Positions 19,637-31,507 of a stretch of DNA of 64,000 nt are shown here, piece by piece. The notes below the pieces were generated by a model. It did no database searches and was not told where the DNA came from. It was given only the letters and a program-made list of their open reading frames with translations. The stretch's first letter is position 1; each line of letters begins with the position of its first letter. The stretch is taken from contig CAJQUW010013629.1 in the NCBI GenBank assembly GCA_907163375.1, positions 1 to 64,000 on the forward strand, read 5' to 3'. This DNA is from Prostheceraeus crozeri. Its lineage: Eukaryota; Platyhelminthes; Polycladida; Euryleptidae. A program made the translations under genes and the position numbers.

Positions 19637-19784
19637 AGTCTAAGTCTTCGTTATCGTCCAGTAAATTAAATGTCTTGGGCTTAGGACCCGAATTAAGCTT
19701 CAATTCCTTAAAGGACTTAAAGGTGAAGCGTCTAGGTGGTGGAGGCGGCGGTGACGATGTTTCAACAAAATAGGCTTGCACAAT

Positions 19785-22740
19785 AGGGGGAGCGAAAAAA
19801 CTTTCTTTCGAATTTGAAGATGCTTGGGGTCTCAATCTACGTGAACAGGTAATTTAGGATGCCACACCAAATTTTATCGATTTTGGTTGATGTTTAGAGG
19901 TCCCACACTGAGCTTGAAAATGATTAGGAAGGCCCAAAAATCGATTTTTTTCGATTTTTTTAAAATTCAAAATTCAAAGTAGCTTGGGATCTAAAATGAT
20001 TCTGTTGGGTTATATGAACAACATATTCAAATTTGAGACGATTTGAAGAAGGTCTTCAGGTCCCACACTGAGGTCAAAAAGTCCCAAAATTGACAAAAAA
20101 ATCAAAAATTTTGCAGTTTTCTAGATCTAGTAATATATAAGATCTAAATGCGACGTAGCTTGGGGCTTGAAAACACTCATTGGGTCTGAAGCAAAAACAT
20201 ACTAAAATTTGAGACGATTTGAACAAGTACTTCAGGTCCCACGTTAAGATTAAAAAAGTCTCAAAAATTACAAAAAAACAAAAAAATTGCAACATTTTAG
20301 AAATAATTTTGCTTGAGGTGAAAATGTGATGTAGCCTGTCGTTTGAAAGCACACCCAAGGTCTAAAGAAACAATATGGTAAAATTTGAGACGATTTGGAC
20401 ACTTTCTTCTGGTTCAACAACGATGTCAAAGTTAGACAGGAAATCGATGTCTAAAAGGAATAAATTAATTATATTTTGATTAATTGAGCTGCCTTGTGTA
20501 AGATAAGAAATTGCATGTGGATCTATCTTGTCTTGGAAGATACCCATGATGCAGCACAAGGACTAGCCTGTTACCGATTTTCTAACATACAAGTGCCTGT
20601 GTACTCATTTGCATTTTCAGTATTCATAAAATATCATTTCCAAGCCCATTGTAAAAAAACAAGTATCATCTGCTTTGCAATAGTGCCAATATATCAAAAC
20701 TTTTGAATACATGCACAATTTCTCGCAACAATGCATATCTGACAATGCTCGTGAAATCAGTAGGCCTGACTTCACGTAGACTAGAGACAATTTTCTACTA
20801 TGTGCAGTTCAGAAAAATCCAAAACACTGCCTCAATTGGCTACTGTCTAAACTCTTTCTTCGTATTGAACCTGTCCATCTTCTTTCGAGACAAAATCTTT
20901 GTTTGTATCAACGCATTTCGACGATCACCTCCACATACCGAAGCAGCCGCCTCTGTCGTCATTTTGACTGCACGCTCAACAGACTGTGAGTGGCAAGGGT
21001 ATTGCATGTGTTCTGCGAGATCCTCTGGAGAGCTCTCCTTCGCGAGTTCACGGATCGTGACGTCAGGCAGCATGGATAACATGGGAGGAGAGTATCTCTG
21101 TGACTCCTTTCGTCTGTAATAACGGGAATGGTAGCACAATTCCATATCTTCTTGATATCCAAACAACAAATTTGTAGAATATCCTGGACCTACGGTTCCT
21201 TTTTCGAGCCTTCATCTTTTCTGAGGTCAAAGCGAACGCATTGATAATGTAACAGAACATCACCCTTTGTCGGTAGCCGGAGATCATCCAAGCGTGTTTG
21301 CGCACCTAGTATAGGACAAACAATTCTTGCACTTCGAGTACTGAGCAGGTTCCGCGACGACGAACGTGCCATTACCTGCAAACGTGAAGTACACTGCACA
21401 CAATTTGTATACATACATCAGTAATCATAGCATGATGACATTAAAATTCATTCTTATGTAATTTTTTAGACAAGATAGACATTATTGATATTTGATGAAG
21501 TAGAAAGCCAAAAGGACAAGTTCCCAAAAACTACATCTACCTTACAGATGAGTGGGTAGCCGAGTGCACGAAGTCACTGATCAGCGAGCGCCACTGGACC
21601 TATGGTCGATTCCCACCTGCTGCTTTTTTTGCTGAATCATTCATGGACAGAAGAGTTGTAGCCTAATCACTGTTGATCACTCAATTTATACTGCGCCATT
21701 CCAGTTGTTTAGCCATACGAGTACCAGCCATGCGGCAGCACCTACAAGGCTGTATGCCTTTGTATTGAATATCTTCTAAACATGGTAGCGCCATATATTG
21801 CCACAGAGAGATACACGTACTGTACAAGTAACTAGTTATAATACGGGATTACCTTCTAATTAGTCTCATTAATAAGTTTCTTGTTCTACTCGGTAAACAC
21901 TATATCAATTGGTAGTTATACTCTCATAAATTCAGCTCTATTCACTTGCACTGTACGCATGAATTTTTGATACTCACCAGATAACAAATCAAACGCGAGT
22001 AATCGATATCCAGCTGAAGGAAAGATGAAAGTCCCGCAAATTCAAAAAATGTGAACACAAACAAAATATTTTAATTTTCTTCTCTGATTTAGAAATCGTT
22101 GTTGAACCAGAAGAAAGTGTCCAAATCGTCTCAAATTTTACCATATTGTTTCTTCAGACCTTGGGTATGTTTTCAAATGCCAGGCTACATCATATTTTGA
22201 CCTTAAGCAAAATTATTTCTAAAATGTTGCAATTTTTTTGTTTTTTTGTAATTTTTGAGACTTTTTTAATCTTAACGTGGGACCTGAAGTACTTGTTCAA
22301 ATCGTCTCAAATTTTAGTATGTTTTTGCTTCAGACCCAATGAGTGTTTTCAAGCCCCAAGCTACGTCGCATTTAGATCTTATATATTACTAGATCTAGAA
22401 AACTGCAAAATTTTTGATTTTTTTGTCAATTTTGGGACTTTTTGACCTCAGTGTGGGACCTGAAGACCTTCTTCAAATCGTCTCAAATTTGAATATGTTG
22501 TTCATATAACCCAACAGAATCATTTTAGATCCCAAGCTACTTTGAATTTTGAATTTTAAAAAAATCGAAAAAAATCGATTTTTGGGCCTTCCTAATCATT
22601 TTCAAGCTCAGTGTGGGACCTCTAAACATCAACCAAAATCGATAAAATTTGGTGTGGCATCCTAAATTACCTGTTCACGTAGATTGAGACCCCAAGCATC
22701 TTCAAATTCGAAAGAAAGTTTTTTCGCTCCACCCTATTTT
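19785..22740 (-). mobile_element. DNA transposon with 640-bp inverted repeats, inserted in a Polinton gene
   Basis: Two nearly identical inverted arms (19785-20424 and 22095-22740) flank a 1.67-kb centre. ACAAT lies on both outer sides (19780-19784 and 22741-22745), a plausible 5-bp target duplication, although one arm has a few extra A/T bases at its tip, so the exact end is uncertain. Each arm is built of three diverged units of about 180 bp, each with AGGTCCCACACTGAG or a close form and AAATTTGAGACGATTTG. The centre carries a relic of a transposon protein on the minus strand. The arms are so alike that the insertion is younger than the Polinton. Confidence 0.8.
20840..21230 (-). pseudogene. 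Relic of a transposon protein inside the long-inverted-repeat element
   Basis: The minus strand reads DIKKIWNCATIPVITDE in one frame, then in another PDVTIRELAKES and PCHSQSVERAVKMTTEAA followed by CGGDRRNALIQTKILSRKKM. This series (IW..A.IP, then CH.Q.VER.VK..TEA...VCG..R...I...I.SR..M) recalls a family of uncharacterised transposon-linked proteins common in invertebrate genomes. At least one frame change lies between the two blocks, and the N-terminal part is not seen. Confidence 0.5.
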
Positions 22741-23084
22741 ACAATCATTGGCCACACACTCTCCTGCGCCTCTCTTCTAAAATGTTGGTAAGGTTTAGGC
22801 CACACAGTCATGACACTCACTTGTAAATCTGGAAACAAGATTGAATCAGACAAAATTGAGGCGGAGAATGGCTTGAGCAAGTCACATACGCTTTTCAAAT
22901 CAAGAGAATGAAATGAAGAGAAAATGGGGAGACGTCTGCTTTTATAGTCTCCTGCAAATCCACATTTGACACTATGAGAGACAATCAGAGACCTCCATTT
23001 CTCCCCTGACTTCGTTGCGGCAGGGAAAAGGAGGCATGCGGACGACTGACTCATGATTGCTTTTCCCCAATCTTGTAGTCAAAT

Positions 23085-23507
23085 CTAGTTTAGCACATTG
23101 AGTTGAATATGAATGTGTTTTATGCGACATAAGAACAAGTTGGATCCATGCCCATGAAATGAATCTAGTCGAGATGCAATTTTCGCCATGTGTCGCTGAT
23201 AGAAATCTTTTGGATCATGTATCGTCTCTGCAGAATAGGATGCAAAATGAAACACTACACGTTCGCCCGCATGTTCATCAGTCACTTTCTCAAATTCAAT
23301 CTCTGCAACTAATCGTCCTTTCACATCTTTATTCATCAAACTGTCCATGAGCTGTTGGAAGACGAAGTAAGCTTTAGTGATAGCAAACTCTAAGTCTGCC
23401 TTTTCATGATGAAATGAGATGATGTAGTCCCTAATAACACCACGAAGACCTTGTTGATGAAAACGTAGTGAACAAAATTCATTCGTAAACTCTACTGCAT
23501 CTGTCAT
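23085..23507 (-). CDS. Free-standing relative of the PolB N-terminal domain (3)
   Basis: The start at MTDAVEFTNEF is preferred over the upstream ATG (23576) because it aligns with MAPDVNTLKHDD of copy 1. The frame reads CSLRFHQQGLRGVIRDYIIS, then an acidic helix, then VVFHFASYSAETIHDPKDFY and RHMAKIASRLDSFHGHGS, and ends IKHIHIQLNVLN. It is the best-preserved pair with 8140-8592. It lies next to the right terminal repeat. Unknown function; see the N-terminal part of PolB near 10.7 kb for the fused version. Confidence 0.55.
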   Translation of the reverse strand: MTDAVEFTNEFCSLRFHQQGLRGVIRDYIISFHHEKADLEFAITKAYFVFQQLMDSLMNKDVKGRLVAEIEFEKVTDEHAGERVVFHFASYSAETIHDPKDFYQRHMAKIASRLDSFHGHGSNLFLCRIKHIHIQLNVLN

Positions 23508-23715
23508 CTTTCTTCCTATCACTTCGGAGATATAGCATGAATGACGCAGTTCTAACAAGATTTTGCAGTCGTTCAAAATGAAACAATGTCTAATGTTGAG
23601 CGTTTGTCTCGTATTTTTATGAGAAGAGATTGTTTGCTATCGAAGATGTTTGCCTATTTATGTCACTCCCACGACCCTCCAAACCCATCTATTCAGGTGT
23701 AAAATGTCACGCTAA

Positions 23716-24261
23716 TTCCAAATCTCAGTTTTCTCATACGATGATTCTATCACCCGCTAGAGCCATTTTCGTAAAAATTCTAACTCTGTCGTTTTTTCGG
23801 TGATGGTCAAAAATCTTAAAGTCACTCTCACACCTCAACGAGCGAACGTAGAGACACGCCGTTTCGTCCACTGATTTTGTCTCACTCTTAGCATTCAAAC
23901 GCGCTATTGCACGACTTTCTACGATCTCTAGAACCAAAGTTGGAAGAAACGCTGCCGAGGAGGGGGTCAGCACCTTTTCTCTCCGATTGAGCTGGAAACA
24001 ACCTCCCTAACCCAAAATTTCACGTACAATCCGAATCTGCCCTCCGTTTGTTCATCCGAGCACTCCTTCTGCCCGAAATACAGCCTTTCTTATCCCAAAA
24101 CGTCCAAAACCTACCTTTTTCTAACTCTGTAGGTTTTCGGAGATTCCTACCCTTACCTTACAGGAGAGTTCCTCCTTCCTTCCTTTCAGAGGGGGGGCTG
24201 AGTCAGCATTCTCACTCATCATTGCACATTTTGCACTTGATTTTGGGATGGACTCACTACT
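23716..24261 (-). repeat. Right terminal inverted repeat of the Polinton
   Basis: Reverse complement of the left terminal repeat with a single copy of the segment that is doubled there. It ends TCACTACT, followed by the target duplication GATCTC. Confidence 0.85.
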
Positions 24262-24267
24262 GATCTC

Positions 24268-25419
24268 GTTTTATATTGAATGTTTCAACACGGGACGAGC
24301 GAACCGAATAATTTTGTTAGAAATTTGCTGGCTGTTTGCTAGTTTTGTGAAAAATAGAAATTTTGATAAATTCCTACTATGTTTGCTAGTTTTGTTAGAG
24401 GCCTACCAGTTTCTACGCAAAATAATAAAATTATAAAAAACTTTTTAATTTTGTCAGATATTTATGAAATATTAGTCAAATTGTCCTAAATGTCAGAATA
24501 AAACATATATTATATGTTTTCAGATAAGATCTGATATGCCATTCAAAACGCAGTGTATTGTCAGGGGCATTAAACTTTTGATTGACAGGAATCGATGAGA
24601 AATTGTCACAATAGCCATTGATTCACTAATATCTCTCATTGAAGACCTATGATTCGATGTTTGGTCAAATTGGCTTGAAAATAAGTTTCAGCACGAATGT
24701 GGCAATCAGATCTTGTGTTCGAAATTGTATGCTATATTTCCATATTGCTTGTATGAATCTGGTGTGGTATCTTTGTGAAAACTACTCGATATGTCATGAC
24801 ATGAGCCTTAAATCGAAGAAACAGTTTAAGTCGTGTGAAATTTCACTGATTCTGAGATCCTATCGAACTGCAGTAATCGCTTCGAACTTGCTCTAATCGT
24901 TCTCAGGAAACGATAGGAATTCCCGTGACGCGAATCCTATATTGGGTGCTATATTTAGAAGTCCGTATAAGGCGCTCAGAGAGTTGCTATCATTTCGCGA
25001 TGTTTCACGAGTATGTTGCGAGCATGTTTCACGAGTAGTCAGTTTTCATGATTATTTCTAAAGCATTACTTTATTCTAATGCATCCCAACCTCTGCAAAT
25101 ATCTAATCTATATTTCCGACCTATTCTGAGAAGGGATTATCATGTCTTCAAGATGGCGAGCCTCCCGACTTCGAACATTGCAAAGCATTTCTTCGCCGTG
25201 CGATACGTCTATCAGTAAGTTCACGGACTCCTCATGTAGTGTGTGGGTGTGATTCCGCTCGTCGAAGTGAAGACTGACGGCGCAGTTTGCTCTATTCATT
25301 GAAGATAATATGCATGTTGCCATCCTTTGTGTAAGATCATTAGCGTTGATATGAGTGTCCAGATGGAGTGTATATGGAGCGTCACTATTAATTATTCAGA
25401 CAGTTTTGTACAAAGTCTA
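24268..25419. other. No gene recognised
   Basis: AT-rich spacer. Near 24300-24430 the phrase TTTGCTAGTTTTGT recurs. Only short chance frames are open. Confidence 0.5.
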
Positions 25420-25795
25420 CTATAGACATATCAACATTTCTTTTAATGATTTTTTCCGGTTTTCTTCTGCTTCTTATCTAACACGATCGTATTGCCGTAA
25501 CAGTTGTCAGATCAAGCCTCTCTTTGATGTAAAAACAAAAGTTTTACGGAATATGTTTTCTTTAGAGTGATTGATGTGTGGAATTCACTGAGCGATGATA
25601 TTGTACAGGCTGAGACTTTCACTGTATTTAAAAGACGCCTGAAGATCGTTGATCTCTCCGATTTTTGCATGTAATGTGTCATTTTACAGTTTGCACTTTC
25701 ATGTAAGTGCCCAAGTGGCCATTGCATTGCGGTTTTGAATGTAGCTTCTCATTCAAATATACAATTTTGACTATTGACTATTGACTATTGACATG
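25420..25795 (+). pseudogene. LINE 3' end with (GACTATT)n tail
   Basis: A 5'-truncated LINE. The first frame reads FNDFFRFSSASYL and ends in FDVKTKVLRNMFS. A frame change then leads to RVIDVWNSLSDDIVQAET and FKRRLKIVDLSDFCM and a stop. RV...WN.LP..VV.A..V..FK..L is the standard C-terminus of CR1/Jockey-group ORF2 proteins. The 3' end is a short tandem GACTATT run, as expected for elements of that group. Confidence 0.8.
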
Positions 25796-26333
25796 TGAGT
25801 AGCAAATAAATCGTACTTGTAAATCAGGTGCAAAATCAGATGACTTGAAAAAAACATTCTAAGCCAACCATTCAAATTATAATGTCCTTCAATTACCAAA
25901 TAAAATGTACATTCAGTTAAAGAATTAATCGTGTGATTCATCATGATAAGAGATGAAGACTTCGATCCTCGATGATGAGGCATATTTCCCAAAAATAGGG
26001 GTGGTAAATAAACATTAATTTCCTCCATTTAAAAAAATTTGCTAGCGTTATCCGGATTCTCGAACAGAATCCGCAGTTCATGCTACTGTCTTACAGTAGG
26101 TGATTCATTCGGGAGCTGGTCGGTACGATGATGAGTGTGGTCCCTCATCAGATCGTATCAAATCATAAGAAAGTTAACTTTCTCTGAAATTCATCATCGA
26201 GTATAAAGAGAGAATTCATATTCTATGGACAATCCTCACCATGACAGCGCGCACAGCTTAGCAATGTGCACAGCAGTCGTCCCATGCGTCATTGAATCTA
26301 CTGCAAATCTATTCTTGAGAGAGAAAGGGATAA
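25796..26333. other. No gene recognised
   Basis: AT-rich sequence with no convincing frame, splice signals or repeat. Confidence 0.45.
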
Positions 26334-26495
26334 ACGGTGTCCCCGAACAAGGTTGAACCCTCTTTTCTCGAAAAGCCCTCAATAGAATATTTTAAAAATT
26401 ACACAACTTTAAACAGGATGCAAAACTGTCACTAAAACCGTTGACAAAAGTTGTGTACAATTTTTTGAGGGTTCAACCTTGTTTGGGGACACCGT
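26334..26495. mobile_element. Hairpin MITE, 162 bp
   Basis: ACGGTGTCCCCGAACAAGG begins the left arm and CCTTGTTTGGGGACACCGT closes the right, extended by GTTGAACCCTC / GAGGGTTCAAC. No frame inside. The target duplication is uncertain (GGATA-like on both sides). Confidence 0.8.
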
Positions 26496-27456
26496 GGATA
26501 CTAAAAAGTTGTCCCCAATGTGGCATTGAGAACTTTCCAAGATACATGACTGAAGTGAAGTGGTCGTGCTAAACATCAGGATCACAGGGCTTCTATGGGA
26601 CCACACTATTATCATTGTACCAGCTGGTCGTATGGAAAAAGATTGAATCTTCTTTTAATCTGATTGATACTGTCGATAATAGTAGCTTGTGTGCACATCT
26701 AAACCGTCGTTTGTCAGGCCTACATGCAGGGTTGGCATATTTTTATTAAATAAAAATTTTTGTGGTTTTTTTTAATTAGGTCAAATGCTTCACTGTATAA
26801 TTTGGATTTGTGCAATACATTTGAAGGTACGTTATTGTTACTGATTTCAGTTAATGGGGAAATTATTTGATATCAAATATCAAATCGGATTTTCCGCTTA
26901 ACCGGCATGTTGTCCACCGTGGGAAAATGTGTTATGGATTAATTCGTGCTGTTGTGAATTATTGGGATGATAAGAGATACTAAGATAGTTAAAAATATCA
27001 CCTTGTTCATTCCTACAATAGAAGCTCGATCAAAACCTGCGTCATCTTACTATTTTTCAATTATGTTACATTCTGTATTGCCTATTCCTTCTCTTATGTG
27101 CGTCAAATACATTCAATACTTTTTGCATCAAAAACTCTATTGTGCATTTCAGACTGCAATATCATTGTCCTATCAAACAGATATCATAAATGGGAACTGA
27201 TTGAAACTGACCAAACCAGCACAATTGATGGTAGAGGAACAATTACGACAGTTCTGTAGGCTGACATCCGCTGATGAGGTGAGTCTTTAAATTATGTGAT
27301 TCTTTGCCACTGCCTCCGAATGTTTTGGCTTTAGCAGCATTGAGTTTTTCTGCTGTTAATCCTTGGAGCATTTCGCAGCAGGATGACTTCGATCAACAAT
27401 ATATTCAATTAATATCAACGGTAAGTTTCATCAATATTTTGCTACGGCGTAAAGTA
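26496..27456. other. No gene recognised
   Basis: AT-rich sequence without recognisable coding or repeat content. Confidence 0.45.
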
Positions 27457-27665
27457 GGTTAACTGTAATTTTATCAATAGAATGTGAACGGTCTGCGAAC
27501 CGACTTTATGCGTCAAGATCAAACCCGCAATTTTTATGATGTGTAAATTATGCATGTTATAATTATAATGCAATATACTTACACATCGTTAATCTTAGTT
27601 TCATCTTGACTCATAAAGTGGATTCGCAGGATGTTCACATTTTATTGATAAAACTACAGTTCATC
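27457..27665. mobile_element. TA-flanked hairpin MITE, 209 bp
   Basis: Inverted arms GGTTAACTGTAATTTTATC and its counterpart ATAAAACTACAGTTCATC extend about 70 bases inwards. TA lies on both sides (27455-27456 and 27666-27667), pointing to a Tc1/mariner-type origin. Confidence 0.75.
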
Positions 27666-27667
27666 TA

Positions 27668-30600
27668 CTATATATGCTGTGGCAAAAATTGGGGCAATGT
27701 CTAGAAAACATTCTAAAAATGTTTTAAGATAACATTTTCATAATATTCTCATGTATTGTCATTTGAACATATAACATTTTTTGGAATGTGTTTATAGCAA
27801 ATTCACGACATTTTCTCAACATTTTTGGAATGTTTTTTTGTTGGGAATTCACGTAAGTGTTGTGTAAGATAATATCAGAGAGAAATTTGAGACATTCTAT
27901 TAGAATTTTACCAAATATTTTGCTATCTGCTAAAAATTGGCTAATCATCAGCTATGTTAGATAAATATTTGATAAAATTGTAGTAGAAGTTTAGCAAAAT
28001 GTTGTCAAGTATTTGCCAAATATTTGACAAAAGCATCTGGTGTGTTCGTCCCGGGAAATTGAGTGGAACAAGTTTTAAAAGGAATGGATTCTTATAAATT
28101 TAGTGGGACAGCCTTCAAAATGTGTAGAACATTTTTTGAATTGAATGAGAGAGACTTTAACCACTTACTGTAGCTGCGAAACCTCTAATATCAGTCAAGT
28201 GAAACAAATGATTAATTATTTCAAGTTGAACCAAAGTTATTTTTCAATCAGAAGCACTTCCTCAGAAGTGTATTAACACTTTTTGTAAGTATATCATTGA
28301 AAATGAGGCGCTTGTAAAATAACCATGGATTTTCAAGGGGAGAATTATTGAGAACCAATATTGCATGTGCTTGAAAATAAGTACATCAAATTTCAGGGGG
28401 GAATGCATGTCCATGCTGTCCACCAAGACCTCTTCGAATATTCCAATGCGCTTTCAACTCAGACAGAATCTGAAGGAAGCCCACGATCTCCTTTAGAATT
28501 GTGTTTTAGATTATGTTTGAGAGGTGACCAGCTGCTACAGCTCCGGAGGGGGAACTGCGTCTCCGAAACCCTGATGTATATCGTATCTCCGAGCAATTTC
28601 TATCTCATTGATTTCCCAAACCTAAAAGAAAAAACTGTTTATATTCTTAAAATGCTGTTTATTTCTATCAAAACAGAACTTCAAGAAAAGCAATCACTTT
28701 GAAGGTCATGAATATTCATTCCATCTATCTATTATTTGACAAAAGATGATATTGAAATAATTCGGATCGATAACGATAATTTGATAATCGAAGGTTCTGT
28801 GTTAGCTGAACACTATTGACTGAATTACATTTAAGGGATCATCATCCATTTTTCGTAACAGTTTTCATTTATTCCTTTCAATATTTTACTTAGTGCTACA
28901 TGCATATGGAAAAATAACAATAATAAAAGAAGACAGTGAGCTTTTATACACGTAAGAGCAGAATATTTCGGAAATTGATTTAAGGAACAGTAATGCAGTG
29001 CTGCACCAAAACTGAATATAGGCATCCGTGTAGACCCCGGAAATGCTTATTTTCTAATGTACAATGCAGAAGTAAGCATACTATTCACAAGAATCGGACT
29101 GATTCATGATTCACAATTCGGGATGGGTTTGAAATGTGATATGCGTAGAACATGCCACACCTATTGAAAGCTTTGGATCCTGAAAACTATTTGACAGACC
29201 TAGCATAAATGCTATGACGAGTAGGGTTCTTGTTTCATGAAATAAACTTTTATCAAATTGCTCTTTGAATTGTACTTTGGCTGTGAACTGAATTGCAAGC
29301 ATTCTAATTCGGCAATTTGGACGAGAAAATTGAAATTGTAAATGCTACCGTCGATGTATGCGAGCATTTGACTTTTATAGCTGTCAACAACTATGATTAA
29401 TAATTCAATATTCAAAGACTTGTATCAGGCTTGCTAGCCGTCAAGTATTTCCATACAGCCTTACATTGGTTTTATTGACTCATAAAATTCTGCTGGCTAT
29501 ATGCAGTAGGCCTAACAAGCATTTCTAGAATAGCGTATCCCAACAGGAAGTTAGCAACCCCCTCTACATAATGGCTCGCGGATGAGTTATATTTCAAAAT
29601 CTTGGAATTTGATTATTCCGATTACAATGGTGACAACATGATTCCCGATTGAATATCCGCATTATTACGATTTATTATTAATGGATTCGACATTTACGAA
29701 GACATGAAGACCACCTGATATTGCCATCTTGTGTCGAAAGGAATGTATGTACTTCTTTTGACATCGATGTTGAAGAGTTCGCGGCTGCAAGGGAATTCTT
29801 TAATTCTTGAAAAGTGAGGAGCCTTTCGGTCACCTTTTCTAGTGAGATTCATTCACTCCCTATTGAAGTGAAAAAGAAGACCTAGACGATGGAATTTCTT
29901 CTTCCCTTTAATATCTGTGTCAGGAAAATGTATCAGCTTTGATGAATAGCTAAAGTCGGTGACGCGACACATCTTCTGTCTTGCAATCAACATCTGACAC
30001 CTTCCACACATCGATGGCATATTGATAAATGATACTCTTGACATTGATATTCCGCAAAATTGGTCTATTGGATATTGATCTTCCGCAAAGCATATCATTT
30101 TGAATGTTATGATTACAATGTTATAGTACTTATTTTGGAATCTTAGTGAAGCACGTTTCACTTGTCAGGAATTCTTTGTTTTGATAACTAAAAAAATTTC
30201 AGTGAAAGTAAGTGGCGTACTGTCAAATTTAGGGGCGGGAGAAAGTGGTTTGGAAGCTCTGTTTTAGAGTTTTTAAGCCAGCTGTGATAGAATTAATCGC
30301 CTGCAGATGATGCTGCTTGATGAAAATCAAAGTTACATGTAATTTACCTATGGTCAGATGTCGACTTATCTGTTTTAATTCAATTAATAATTTGAACTAG
30401 TAAGCATTATATTCTATTATAAATGGCTGCTGGGATGAGTTTCATCATCGTATGAGAATTGCCAACACTCACATTAATGCAAGATGCATCATAAATTAAA
30501 TAGGAGGAAATACCTATATAAATTAAAGCAAAGTGGAGAGTAAGAATTGATCTGATTTTCTCGTGTTAAATGTTTCTATTTGAATTTTGAGTGGTCCCCA

Positions 30601-31507
30601 AACAAAACCGTTGTGAAATTCGAGGCAAAACTAAGCTTCAATGCATTTTCACAAAATTGATGTTAGGAAACATACGCGTGGGAAGAGGATCACCACCTTT
30701 CTATCAATAATGGATGTAGATTACCGGTACTAATTTGTCAACTCAATTGATGTTAAATAAGTCAAACAATTTCTTCTTTATGAACCTGTCCCCGTTGCAT
30801 AGTTTTCCTACCGAAGTAAAGATATCAAATTATCGTTATCGTCTCTGAAACAAACAATATTAAATTGATCATAGTTTTCTGGTATCAATTCCGCAGGCAA
30901 ATTTGAAATCTGTTGCAGCAACATTTTGGTACCAATTTCGAGCAGTGTCTGAGAATAGGAGCACATGCCAAGAAGCTGCTGATTTCATTTACAATAGACA
31001 TCACAACAACCCTGTGATTCAAGGGTGTGTTGTCATTGTTAGAGAACTCCTTGTTAATAACACGTCGACCGTTATGGTATCCCGCTATGTAGGTAGCATT
31101 TAAATTCTCCAGAAGGAGTTGATGAACTCTGTAGTATGAAAATGGCCTGAAAGAGAGAAAAAGAATGACAGTCATCAATTGAATAAGTTGATGGATGACA
31201 CAATGAAATCATCAAGATTGTGATATGGTAGCAATTTTATGCTCGATACAATGGAAGCATCACATTCATATTCATAGAGATACTTCTACATTTCAAGTGA
31301 TCTTGTTCACGATCACTGTCGGGTAATGAAGACATGTTTGAAATACATATTTCATTTCCAAGGGCACCTTTTGATTCACTCTCTATCCTCAAGCTAAAAC
31401 AGCAATGATATTCAGGTATCTCCGTCTATATAAAGTATTTCATAGTAAAATTAGTCGATAATGAGTTCATCTTTAAAGCAATACAATTACAACTGGGATT
31501 ACCGATG
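27668..31507. other. Long non-coding stretch, two weak exon candidates
   Basis: Mostly AT-rich spacer. At 28398-28528 an open stretch lies between an acceptor-like AAATTTCAG and a donor-like GAGAGGTGACC on the plus strand. At 30885-31146 on the minus strand an open stretch of about 87 codons follows a good acceptor (TTTTTCTCTCTTTCAG) and includes Cys residues and an N-A-T sequon. Neither matches a family I know and both may be chance. Confidence 0.3.

Larger units (their letters stand above)
19620..22811 (-). pseudogene. Polinton frame split by a later transposon
   Basis: A minus-strand frame begins at an ATG near 22811 (MTVWPKPYQHFRREAQE), is interrupted by the long-inverted-repeat transposon, and has its far side at 19620-19784 with a proline run (SSPPPPPPRR) and an acidic end (LLDDNEDLDFGDQL). 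The start is chosen because a TATA box (TATAAAAG-like, near 22940) and a leader intron (donor GTATGT, acceptor TTTCCAG) precede it, as in other units of the element. No family recognised. The acidic tail and proline linker would suit an interaction or activation segment, but this is a guess. Confidence 0.45.
3198..24267. mobile_element. Polinton/Maverick-type element, fossil, about 21 kb with two later insertions
   Basis: The outermost bases are AGTAGTGA at the left and TCACTACT at the right, inside identical 6-bp direct repeats GATCTC (3198-3203 and 24262-24267). AG..CT ends, a 6-bp target duplication, long terminal inverted repeats and a protein-primed family B DNA polymerase are the defining marks of Polintons. 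After removing a piggyBac (1.8 kb) and a long-inverted-repeat transposon (3.0 kb), about 16 kb remains, the usual Polinton size. Parts: terminal repeats, a zinc-finger/coiled-coil gene, PolB, and a bank of minus-strand small genes including a TBP-like frame. I do not see the retroviral-type integrase, adenoviral-type protease, FtsK/HerA-type ATPase or capsid genes. PolB is clearly broken (around half a dozen breaks); several small frames still look whole. By eye the two terminal repeats differ by roughly 7% over about 190 bases, so the insertion is not recent. Confidence 0.88.

Noticed and set aside
20074-22445. Two matching open frames of 94 and 99 codons in the inverted arms
   Set aside because: They are the same repeated arm sequence read in both places, AT-rich, with unit-repeat composition and no protein features.
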